A stretch of DNA of 34,566 nt from Pseudomonadota bacterium (GTDB lineage Bacteria; Pseudomonadota; Gammaproteobacteria; Burkholderiales; Burkholderiaceae_C). A program made the position numbers and the translations under genes. The DNA lies in NCBI GenBank assembly GCA_030538605.1, contig JAUNTQ010000005.1, forward strand, positions 1 to 34,566, given 5' to 3'. Positions 28,263 to 34,566 of this stretch are shown one piece after another. Within the stretch, counting starts at the first letter, position 1, and each line of letters starts with the position of its first letter. The notes below the pieces were generated by a model that did no database searches, had not been told where the DNA came from, and saw only the letters and a program-made list of their open reading frames with translations.

Positions 28263-28363
28263 TTTGAACGCAAAAGTCGCCAAGCTTGCGCAAAAAGCGC
28301 AAAAGAAAACCCAAAAATTTTTTCTGCGACTTTTGCGAAACCTCTGCGCACTTTGCGTTCAAA
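28263..28363. repeat. 101-bp inverted repeat with GAACGCAAA / TTTGCGTTC ends
   Basis: TTTGAACGCAAAAGTCGC at the left faces GCGCACTTTGCGTTCAAA at the right, with AAAAGCGCAAAAG and CTTTTGCGAAA inside. It is a separate palindrome from copy 4 of the ~80-bp family and lies between parE and the glutathione transferase gene. No gene is seen in the 339 bp from 28070 to 28408 beyond these repeats. Confidence 0.75.
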
Positions 28364-28408
28364 GAAAGTCTTTATGCGCAAGAACGCCCTTCCACAAAGC
28401 ACAAGCAG

Positions 28409-29065
28409 CTATGCTTTTGTTTCCACCTTGCGCATCACCCCATCAAAGTCCGCCCGCGCCAACAGCCGCGCCATCCACGCCATGACGGGCGCAGGCGCAG
28501 CGGCGGCCACGCGCAGCGGGTCGTGGCGCGCGAACTGCCGCACGAAAGGCACGATGGCAAAGTCCGCCAGCGCCGGGCGGTGGCCGAACAGACAGGGCAC
28601 ATCGCCCGCCGCGCCCTGCAAGCGTTGCGCCAAGGTCTGCAAAAACACCAGCGCCAGCGCAAAGTGCCGCGCCGCGAAATCGTCGCCGTGGGCGCCGTCA
28701 CCCCATTCCGCTGTGTAGCGCGTGGCGTATTTGGCGCGGTCAAGATGGGGCTTGAAATCGCGCTCGCACGCGGCAATCAGCGCCAGCATGTCATCCAGCG
28801 TGCCGCGCTCGGGCGCGAGCCAACCTTCGGGGTCGCGCTGCGCCAGCGCCCAGCGCATCACGTCGAGGCTTTCGTCAATGACTTCGCCCGTGGGCAGCAC
28901 CAGCACCGGCACCGTGCCCTTGGGCGAGGCCACCAGCATGGCGGCGGGCTTGTAGCGCAGGCTCACTTCATGCATCTGCACGGCCACGCCCGCCACGGCA
29001 ATGGCCCAGCGCGCGCGCATGGCGTAGGGGCAGCGGCGGAAGGTGTAGAGGGTGGGCAAGCTCAT
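28409..29065 (-). CDS. Glutathione S-transferase-like protein
   Basis: A 218-residue protein with an N-terminal thioredoxin-fold domain (LYTFRRCPYAMRARWAI, with Cys12 where glutaredoxin-2-type proteins place the catalytic cysteine; KGTVPVLVLPTGEVIDESLDVMRW for glutathione binding) and a helical C-terminal domain (LFGHRPALADFAIVPFVRQF). It most resembles the GST/Grx2-like group that acts on mixed disulfides, but the substrate is unknown. The stop codon TAG lies in a fragment of the AGCTAT repeat (28402-28416). It overlaps the 3' end of the upstream unknown gene by four bases, so the pair is translationally coupled. Confidence 0.88.
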   Translation of the reverse strand: MSLPTLYTFRRCPYAMRARWAIAVAGVAVQMHEVSLRYKPAAMLVASPKGTVPVLVLPTGEVIDESLDVMRWALAQRDPEGWLAPERGTLDDMLALIAACERDFKPHLDRAKYATRYTAEWGDGAHGDDFAARHFALALVFLQTLAQRLQGAAGDVPCLFGHRPALADFAIVPFVRQFARHDPLRVAAAAPAPVMAWMARLLARADFDGVMRKVETKA

Positions 29066-29940
29066 GGCGCGCTGCCAGCCCCAGCGGCATGGCCGCCCCA
29101 GGTTGCAATGGCGCGGTTCAGCTCTGGAAGCGAAAAGTGCAGATCTGGCTCAAGCCGCGTGGCCTTGAGATGCCGCAAAAACCGCGCCACGGCGGCACGT
29201 TGCGCAGGCGTAAACGCGCTAAAAAAGCGGTTGCGCTCTCCTTCATTTTCCAGATTCCACAGCAACAGATCTGCATACGCTTCACGGCCGCTGATGCGCG
29301 GCATCAGCGCATAGCGCGCCAGGGTGGGAAACAGATAGGCCGTGGCCGCCGCGTGCGTAAAGCAAAGCGGGTTCCAGCCAGATTGCCCCAGGTCGCCTCG
29401 GCGCAGGCGCTCACGCGGGCGGGCGCTCAAAACCTCGTCGTGGTCCTGGCTGTCGCAGCCGTCCAGATAGTCGTCGGTGAAATGCGCCGGGCAGGGCACG
29501 GGGCCAAACGCTTGGTCGATCTGCGCCAGCACGGCCTGGTCCTCTGCGCTGAACAGCGGCCATGACCGGCAGCACGACAGCAGATGATCCGCCCAGCCCA
29601 GGGCGTCGTCACGCGTGCAAGCTGGTGTCGTGTCACGCTTCAAATGTCGGATGGCCGTGCCGTCATCGGCGTTCGTGGCAAGGCGCTGATCGCCGCCAAT
29701 ACTGTCGGTATTGGCAAGAGCAGCAACGCCGCCACGGGCGGCGAGGGCGGTGCGGACACCGACATTGGAGGCATGACACGACACCAATGTGCGGCGCACT
29801 TCAGCCGCGATGTGCGGCGCGGGGTCAGGCTGCCAAAGGCATTCATCCACCAAACGTGCCAGCAGCGCGGCATCCGGCTGAAGCAGTGGCACGGTCTGGC
29901 CGCATTCGGCGCAAGTGAGGGTGCGAGCGGGTTTGGGCAT
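29062..29940 (-). CDS. Cysteine-rich protein of unknown function, interrupted in frame by a palindromic element
   Basis: The 292-residue protein starts MPKPARTLTCAECGQTVP, where Cys10 and Cys13 suggest a small zinc knuckle. More cysteines follow (CTRDD, SCCRSW, PCPAHF, GCDSQDHD). The C-terminal half has HAAATAYLFPTLARYAL and FTPAQRAAVARFLRHL, a pattern I have seen in unnamed families but cannot place. Residues about 52-106 (roughly VSCHASNVG to HLKRDTTPA) are encoded by a 164-bp inverted-repeat element, so this part is probably an insertion rather than native sequence. The gene overlaps the glutathione transferase start by four bases. The ATG at 29940 is preferred because it starts the cysteine motif region. 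Confidence 0.7.
   Translation of the reverse strand: MPKPARTLTCAECGQTVPLLQPDAALLARLVDECLWQPDPAPHIAAEVRRTLVSCHASNVGVRTALAARGGVAALANTDSIGGDQRLATNADDGTAIRHLKRDTTPACTRDDALGWADHLLSCCRSWPLFSAEDQAVLAQIDQAFGPVPCPAHFTDDYLDGCDSQDHDEVLSARPRERLRRGDLGQSGWNPLCFTHAAATAYLFPTLARYALMPRISGREAYADLLLWNLENEGERNRFFSAFTPAQRAAVARFLRHLKATRLEPDLHFSLPELNRAIATWGGHAAGAGSAP
29623..29786. mobile_element. 164-bp element with 28-bp inverted ends, inside an open gene
   Basis: TGGTGTCGTGTCACGC (from 29623) matches the reverse complement of GCATGACACGACACCA (to 29786), and the likeness extends through AATGTCGG, giving 28-bp inverted repeats with three mismatches. Inside are further hairpins, such as GCCAATAC (29695-29702) with GTATTGGC (29708-29715). 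It has no coding room for a transposase and no clear target duplication. It looks like a miniature, structured element. Confidence 0.75.
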
Positions 29941-30043
29941 GGCGGTATTTTGAGATGCTTGGCGGCCTGCGCCGGGGCGCATCAGCCACAGCAGGTCAAG
30001 ACATACACTGCCACGCACCCTCCGCCCTCACCGATTGCCCACC

Positions 30044-30841
30044 ATGAACCGCCCCGGATGGAACCCAGGCCGCCGCAACCGGCATGTGGGCACAGGCGCG
30101 CACGGCCACGGGCAGAACAACGCGCTCGTCATTCCCGACCCCACACGTGGTCATCTGACCTATGCCGAGCAGCTGGGCAAGCCGGTTTGCGTGCTTCGGA
30201 ACATTGCGGGCGTGCCCATGCGCTTTTTCGTTCAAGCACCGTCTTCTGGCTTTTTTCATCCTTGCACGGTGGATGACGTGTGCACGCTCCTCAGCCACTG
30301 CCCGCCAGAAGACTGGCGCAAGGTGGATTTCATCGTCATGCGACAGCCCACGCGCAAGCAGCAAATGCTTCGTGCCGTCTGGGGCCAAGCCGTTTGGCAC
30401 TTTCAGGGCGTGCCAGCGCCTGGGCCGGCCATCGTGCTGCAAGCGCAGTCGCTTGCGCCCTTTTCGTGGTCGCGCTCGTTGACCCCCGACGATGTGCGCG
30501 AATTGGATCGTCTGCGCATGGACGGGCACGAGGTGCAGCCCACGCGGCGTCATTGGCGCATCGTTTCAACGCCCGCTGCCGTTCGGCACACCATGCTTTT
30601 TCGCACCCTGCTGCACGAGATCGGCCATCATGTGGACCATGCCGAGGTCTTGGCCACCGATGTGTGGTGGAGTGAGCTGACGCCAAAGCGCAAGGAAGAT
30701 TTTGCGCACCGATATGCAGAAAAGCTTTTCGCGCGGCTGCACGGCCAAGGCGTGCTGCCCTTTGCGCAGCAGGCGCTCGATGAACAGGCATTGGCAGCCA
30801 CCGGCATGCAGGCGGACTGGTTCAAACCGCCTGATTCATAA
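30044..30841 (+). CDS. Putative zincin-like metallopeptidase, unknown family
   Basis: A 265-residue protein with one clear motif: LLHEIGHHVDH at residues 189-199. HEIGH is an HExxH zinc-peptidase signature (His191, Glu192, His195), and the following H-x-D-H supplies further possible ligands. The rest is unfamiliar: a Gly/His/Asn-rich start (NRHVGTGAHGHGQNNALVIPD), a central region with VDFIVMRQPTRKQQMLRAVWGQAVWHFQG, and RHWRIVSTPAAVRHTMLFRTLLHE leading into the motif. No signal peptide is seen, so it is probably cytoplasmic. The ATG at 30044 was chosen over a TTG at 30035. It is convergent with tex and divergent from the 29062-29940 gene. It could act as a peptidase or the motif may only bind metal. 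Confidence 0.72.
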   Translation: MNRPGWNPGRRNRHVGTGAHGHGQNNALVIPDPTRGHLTYAEQLGKPVCVLRNIAGVPMRFFVQAPSSGFFHPCTVDDVCTLLSHCPPEDWRKVDFIVMRQPTRKQQMLRAVWGQAVWHFQGVPAPGPAIVLQAQSLAPFSWSRSLTPDDVRELDRLRMDGHEVQPTRRHWRIVSTPAAVRHTMLFRTLLHEIGHHVDHAEVLATDVWWSELTPKRKEDFAHRYAEKLFARLHGQGVLPFAQQALDEQALAATGMQADWFKPPDS

Positions 30842-30862
30842 GCCATGGTGAACCCAAGCCCG

Positions 30863-30890
30863 GTAGGGTGGGTGCTTGCACCCACCCTAC
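30863..30890. terminator. Perfect 13-bp hairpin between the zincin gene and tex
   Basis: GTAGGGTGGGTGC and GCACCCACCCTAC are separated by two bases. It lies 22 bp past the plus-strand stop and 46 bp past the tex stop. There is no T-run on either strand, so if it terminates, it does so weakly. The sequence also matches a repeat that is widely dispersed in proteobacteria. Confidence 0.5.
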
Positions 30891-30898
30891 AAAAAGAA

Positions 30899-30930
30899 GA
30901 TAGCTTTTTGCGCTTGATGGACAAGCGCTG
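30899..30930. repeat. Short palindromic repeat of the TAGCT-N4-GCGC family
   Basis: GATAGCTTTTTGCGCTTGAT followed by ACAAGCGCTGA. GCGCTTG and CAAGCGC pair around ATGGA. It is the clearest hairpin of the short subfamily and lies just downstream of the tex stop. Confidence 0.65.
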
Positions 30931-30935
30931 ACTGC

Positions 30936-33464
30936 TTATTTGGTTTGCAAGCCCTTGAGCTTTTCGAAGGCCGAGGCCATGGCCGTGCCTTGCGGCGCAG
31001 GTGCCCTGCCCTGGCCGCTGCGTGCGCCGCGCCCGGCTTGCTCGAAGCGGTTTTCGCGCGGGGCGTCTCGGCGCGGGGCTTGCGCGTCCAGCTTCATGGT
31101 CAGGCTGATGCGCTTGCGCGGCACGTCCACTTCCAGCACTTTCACCTTGACGATCTGGCCGGTCTTGACGACTTCGCGGGCGTCGTTCACGAACTTGTTG
31201 GCGAGCTGGCTGACGTGTACCAGCCCGTCCTGGTGTACGCCCAGATCGACAAAGGCGCCGAACTGCGCGACGTTGCTCACGGTGCCTTCGAGCACCATGC
31301 CTTCGCGCAGGTCGGTGATGTCGTCCACGCCGTCGTTGAAGCGGGCGACCTTGAAGTCGGGGCGCGGGTCGCGACCAGGCTTTTCAAGCTCGGCGAGGAT
31401 GTCTTTCACCGTGATGGCACCGAACTGATCGGTGGCGAACTGCTCGGGCTTGAAGGTTTTCAGCACCTCGGCGCGGCCCAGGAGCTGGTCGATGGGTTTG
31501 CCGGTGTTGACGATGATTTGCTCGACCACCGGGTAGGTTTCGGGGTGCACGCCGGTCATGTCCAGCGGGTTGTCGCCGCCGCGAATGCGCAAGAAGCCCG
31601 CGCTTTGCTCGAAGGTCTTGGGGCCGAGGCCGCTCACGTCCAGCAACTGCTGGCGACTCTTGAACGCGCCGTGCTGCTCGCGCCAGCGCACGACCGACTT
31701 GGCCACGGTGCCCGACAGGCCGGACACGCGCGCCAGCAGCGGCGCGCTGGCGGTGTTCAGGTCCACGCCCACGCCGTTGACGCAGTCTTCCACCACCGCG
31801 TCGAGCTGGCGGGCCAACTCGCTCTGGTTGACGTCGTGCTGGTATTGGCCCACGCCGATGGATTTGGGGTCGATCTTGACCAGCTCGGCCAGCGGGTCTT
31901 GCAGGCGGCGGGCGATGCTGGCCGCGCCGCGCAGGCTGACGTCGACGTCGGGCAGCTCCTGGCTGGCGTATTCGCTGGCGCTGTAGACGCTGGCACCGGC
32001 TTCGCTGATGACTATCTTTTCTATAGCTGTTTGCGCTTTATCTGCCTGCACTGGGTCTGCTTTTTGCATCAACTTGATGAGATCACCCGCCAGCTTGTCG
32101 GTCTCGCGGCTGGCGGTGCCGTTGCCGATGGCGATAAGCTGCACGCCGTGCTTGTGCGCCAGCGTGGCCAGGGTGTGCAGGCTGCCGTCCCAGTCGCGGC
32201 GCGGCTCGTGCGGGTAGACGGTGGCGGTGTCGACGAGCTTGCCGGTGGCATCGACCACGGCCACTTTCACGCCGGTGCGGATGCCGGGGTCCAGCCCCAT
32301 CACGGCCTTTTGCCCGGCGGGGGCGGCCAGCAGCAAATCGCGCAGGTTGTCGCCAAAGACCTTGATGGCGACTTGCTCGGCCGCTTCGCGCAGGCGGGCG
32401 AACAGGTCGCGTTCGGTGCTCAAACTGAGCTTGACGCGCCACGTCCAGGCCACGCATTTGCGCAGCAGGTCATCGGCTGCGCGGCCTTGGTGGTGCCAGC
32501 CAAGGTGCAGGGCGATGCGGCCTTCGGCGAGGCTGGGCTGTTGGGAGCTTCTCGATGCACCACCGCCCTCACCCCTACCCTCTCCCGCACGCGGGAGAGG
32601 GAGTGAAGACGCGGTGGTCAAGGGTTTTTCTCCCTCTCCCCGCCGGGGAGAGGGTTGGGGTGAGGGGGCCAGCGGCTCAGGCAGCACGAGCTTGGCATCC
32701 AGAATCTCCAGCTGCCGCCCGCGGAACACGGCCAGCGCGCGGTGGCTGGGCACGCGGCTGATGGGTTCGCCGTAGTCGTGGTAGTCACGGAACTTGGCGA
32801 CGTCGGGGTCGGCCTCGTTCTTGCCCGCGGCCAGTTTGCTTTGCAGCAGCCCTTCGGCCCACAGCCATTCGCGCAGGTTTTGCACCAGCGCGGCGTCTTC
32901 GGCCCAGCGTTCGGAGAGGATGTCGCGCACGCCGTCGAGCACGGCGGGCACGGTGGAGAAGTCAGGCCCGGGCTTGCCGTCGTCCAGCACCTCGGGCGGG
33001 CGCAGATAGGCTTGCGCGCAGGCGGCGGGGTCGAGCGCGGGGTCGGCCCACAGCTGGTCGGCCAGTGGCTCGATGCCGGCTTCGCGCGCGATCTGGCCCT
33101 TGGTGCGGCGCTTTTGCTTGAAGGGCAGGTAGATGTCTTCCAGCTCCTGCTTGGTGGGCGCGGCGGCAATCGCGGCGCGCAGCGCATCGGTCAGCTTGCC
33201 TTGCTCGTCAATGCTTTTGAGCACTGCGGCGCGGCGCTCGTGCAGCTCGCGCAGGTAGGCCAGGCGCGCCTCCAGCTCGCGCATCTGCACGTCGTCAAGG
33301 CCGCCTGTGGCCTCTTTGCGGTAGCGGGCGATGAAGGGCACGGTGGCGCCGCCGTCCAGCAGATCGACGGCGGCCTGCACCTGCGCGGCGCGCACTTTCA
33401 GCTCGTCGGCGATCTGGTGGGCAATCTGGCCTGTGGCGGCTTGGGTGGCGATGGGATCGGACAT
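30936..33464 (-). CDS. tex: Transcription accessory protein Tex, with two apparent in-frame repeat insertions
   Basis: The 842-residue cytoplasmic protein has the Tex domain order: N-terminal helical domain (PFIARYRKEATGGLDD), YqgF-like domain (VMGLDPGIRTGVKVAVVD), helix-hairpin-helix repeats (SGLGPKTFEQSAGFLRIRGG) and a C-terminal S1 RNA-binding domain (GMVLEGTVSNVAQFGAFVDLG). Tex binds nucleic acid and affects transcription and RNA turnover. It is some 50 residues longer than usual. Residues about 265-301 (APSPQPSPRRGEGE to PLPRAGEGRGEGG) are encoded by a palindromic repeat pair, and residues about 471-484 (near QADKAQTAIEKIV) by a piece of another repeat. Both keep the frame. The ATG at 33464 starts the family sequence. 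Confidence 0.95.
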   Translation of the reverse strand: MSDPIATQAATGQIAHQIADELKVRAAQVQAAVDLLDGGATVPFIARYRKEATGGLDDVQMRELEARLAYLRELHERRAAVLKSIDEQGKLTDALRAAIAAAPTKQELEDIYLPFKQKRRTKGQIAREAGIEPLADQLWADPALDPAACAQAYLRPPEVLDDGKPGPDFSTVPAVLDGVRDILSERWAEDAALVQNLREWLWAEGLLQSKLAAGKNEADPDVAKFRDYHDYGEPISRVPSHRALAVFRGRQLEILDAKLVLPEPLAPSPQPSPRRGEGEKPLTTASSLPLPRAGEGRGEGGGASRSSQQPSLAEGRIALHLGWHHQGRAADDLLRKCVAWTWRVKLSLSTERDLFARLREAAEQVAIKVFGDNLRDLLLAAPAGQKAVMGLDPGIRTGVKVAVVDATGKLVDTATVYPHEPRRDWDGSLHTLATLAHKHGVQLIAIGNGTASRETDKLAGDLIKLMQKADPVQADKAQTAIEKIVISEAGASVYSASEYASQELPDVDVSLRGAASIARRLQDPLAELVKIDPKSIGVGQYQHDVNQSELARQLDAVVEDCVNGVGVDLNTASAPLLARVSGLSGTVAKSVVRWREQHGAFKSRQQLLDVSGLGPKTFEQSAGFLRIRGGDNPLDMTGVHPETYPVVEQIIVNTGKPIDQLLGRAEVLKTFKPEQFATDQFGAITVKDILAELEKPGRDPRPDFKVARFNDGVDDITDLREGMVLEGTVSNVAQFGAFVDLGVHQDGLVHVSQLANKFVNDAREVVKTGQIVKVKVLEVDVPRKRISLTMKLDAQAPRRDAPRENRFEQAGRGARSGQGRAPAPQGTAMASAFEKLKGLQTK
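32022..32045. repeat. Fragment of the TAGCT-N4-GCGC repeat inside tex
   Basis: TATAGCTGTTTGCGCTTTAT matches the start of the short repeat family and lies within tex, just before the conserved ISEAGASVYSASE block. It coincides with residues that other Tex proteins seem to lack. Confidence 0.5.
32566..32666. repeat. 101-bp double palindrome inserted in the tex reading frame
   Basis: CCCTCACCCCTACCCTCTCC at the left faces GGAGAGGGTTGGGGTGAGGG at the right, giving 21-bp outer arms with one mismatch. Each end also has its own hairpin (CTCTCCCGC/GCGGGAGAG and CTCTCCCC/GGGGAGAG). It is two opposed copies of the unit at 17040-17075. It is translated as a Pro/Arg/Gly/Glu-rich stretch of Tex. Confidence 0.85.
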
Positions 33465-33579
33465 GGGCAACAAAAAAGGCCCGCTCAGGGGCCCGCAAAA
33501 ACAGGGTGAAAAAACGGCGGGCAAGTGTGCCACAGCAGGTGGCGCGGGCGGCCCGCACAGGGCGCGCTTTGAGCCGCGT

Positions 33580-34566
33580 TCACTGCGTGGGCAGCCACGG
33601 CATGCTGGCCGCGTGCAGCCCCGCCATGGGCAGCAGCAGGCGCACGCGCGTGCCCTGGCCGTGCGCCGCTTCAATGCGCAGCCTGCCGCCCAGGCGGCGG
33701 GCGCGGCGCTCCATGCCGACCAGCCCGCGCCCGCCAGCGGCGGCGCTTTCGTCCAGCGCGGGCGCGGTGCGCAGCGCGGGCGCCATGCCCACGCCGTTGT
33801 CGGCCACTTCCAGCACCAGCGCGTCGCCCTGCTTGTCGTGGCGGCAGCTGACGAGCACCTCGTCTGCGTCCGAATGCCGCACCACGTTGGCCAGGGCCTC
33901 TTGTGCCATGCGCAGCACCTGGCGTGCGGCGTCGCCCTGCACCTGCTCCAGCAGGTCTTCGTCGGCGATTTCCCAATGCAGGCGCATGCCGGCTGCGGCC
34001 ATCAGCGGCTGCATGCGATAGCGCAGGCTGGCCAAGTGGGCCAGCACGGATGCTTCGTGGCTCATGCCGTCCACCAGCAGCTTCAGCTCCACCACGCATT
34101 CCTGCAAGGACGCAGCGGTGGCGCGCTGCTGGGGCGTGCCCATGCTCAGGCCCGAGATGATGCTGACCAGCTGCGAGCCGACGCCGTCGTGCAGGTCCTG
34201 CGCCAGGCGGCGGCGCACGGCCTGCTCGGCAGCGGGTTCGCCATCCGAAGCCGCAGGCGTGCCCATGCGCGCGGAAACCATCATCCACAGCACGAACAGC
34301 AGCGCATAGAAAAAGTAGTGCAGCACCGACAGGCGCACCGTGGCCGCCGAGGCATAGGCGTCCAGGTCGGTCAGCAGCACGGCCAGCCCGAAGATGCCCG
34401 CCGCCAGCGCCATCCACGCCTGGCCGCCCGGCCCGCCGCCCCTGTGCCAGGCGGCCAGCGCCAGCGCGCACACCAGTGCGGCCGCGCCCAGCGCCAGCGA
34501 CCAGGTCCATACGTGCAGCCACGGCGCCGGCCAGTCGAGCAGCACGCCGGGCGACAGCAGCAGCAG
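33580..34566 (-). CDS. NarL-type sensor histidine kinase (5' end outside window)
   Basis: The frame is open to the right edge of the window, so the N-terminus is missing; a GTG at 34545 is an internal alternative. The visible part has several hydrophobic helices, then a HisKA_3 domain with RRRLAQDLHDGVGSQLVSII, where the histidine in DLHDGVG is the phosphorylation site. A HATPase domain follows with AQEALANVVRHSDA (N-box), VADNGVGM (G1) and GRGLVGMERRARRLGG (G2). Kinases of this kind work with NarL/LuxR-type response regulators; none is seen here, though one could lie beyond the edge. It reads in the same direction as tex, 115 bp upstream of the tex start. Confidence 0.9.
   Translation of the reverse strand: MLLLSPGVLLDWPAPWLHVWTWSLALGAAALVCALALAAWHRGGGPGGQAWMALAAGIFGLAVLLTDLDAYASAATVRLSVLHYFFYALLFVLWMMVSARMGTPAASDGEPAAEQAVRRRLAQDLHDGVGSQLVSIISGLSMGTPQQRATAASLQECVVELKLLVDGMSHEASVLAHLASLRYRMQPLMAAAGMRLHWEIADEDLLEQVQGDAARQVLRMAQEALANVVRHSDADEVLVSCRHDKQGDALVLEVADNGVGMAPALRTAPALDESAAAGGRGLVGMERRARRLGGRLRIEAAHGQGTRVRLLLPMAGLHAASMPWLPTQ

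Noticed and set aside
30945..32606. Plus-strand frame of 553 codons opposite tex
   Set aside because: Antisense shadow ending in the palindromic repeat; no ribosome-binding site or domain.

Overview
The window reads as a chromosomal segment of a high-GC beta-proteobacterium, most likely a member of the Comamonadaceae (Burkholderiales). This rests on protein character, on the gene pairings seen here (surE-pcm-nlpD, thiC behind a TPP riboswitch, parE and parC on one strand with a transglycosylase between them), and on the many short palindromic repeats, several of which look like those scattered through that family. Genus is not resolved. All assignments were made by eye from motifs and remembered families; no database was searched.

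Layout. 1-1100: 3' part of glnS. 1101-5350: an accessory islet with an AT-rich OLD-like ATPase/TOPRIM gene, a repeat cluster containing a 150-bp IS5-type miniature element with a target duplication, an HTH-nucleotidyltransferase (MNT) gene coupled to a HEPN gene, and a class II Fic gene under two matching palindromes. 5361-7064: a pRiA4b ORF3-like gene and an acetamidase/formamidase-family gene. 7066-11031 (minus): an orphan sensor kinase, an ArcD-like antiporter and a membrane-anchored protein resembling a degenerate cytochrome oxidase subunit II. 11066-15280 (minus): TPP riboswitch, thiC, a vapBC toxin-antitoxin pair, thiO and an unusual thiS, all closely linked. 15322-15490: tRNA-Asn with promoter and terminator. 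15515-19680 (minus): surE-pcm-nlpD followed by rlmD. 19921-21817 (plus): a quinone oxidoreductase and a DUF4124 exported protein. 21904-28069 (minus): parE, a lytic transglycosylase, parC and a small membrane protein. 28409-30841: a glutathione transferase, a cysteine-rich unknown protein and an unknown zincin-like protein. 30936-33464: tex. 33580 to the end: a NarL-type sensor kinase cut by the window edge.

The gene content is mostly housekeeping. The unusual material is of three kinds. First, the 1.1-5.3 kb islet places an ATPase/nuclease, a nucleotidyltransferase/HEPN pair and an AMPylator side by side, the last two with candidate autoregulatory operators. Second, palindromic DNA is abundant: an ~80-bp inverted-repeat family is present in four full copies whose arms differ between copies but stay complementary within each copy, and palindromic elements sit inside two open genes (tex and the 29062-29940 gene) without breaking the frame. 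Third, the thiamine cluster carries a toxin-antitoxin pair translationally coupled to thiO, a ThiS that lacks the terminal Gly-Gly, and no thiG next to it.
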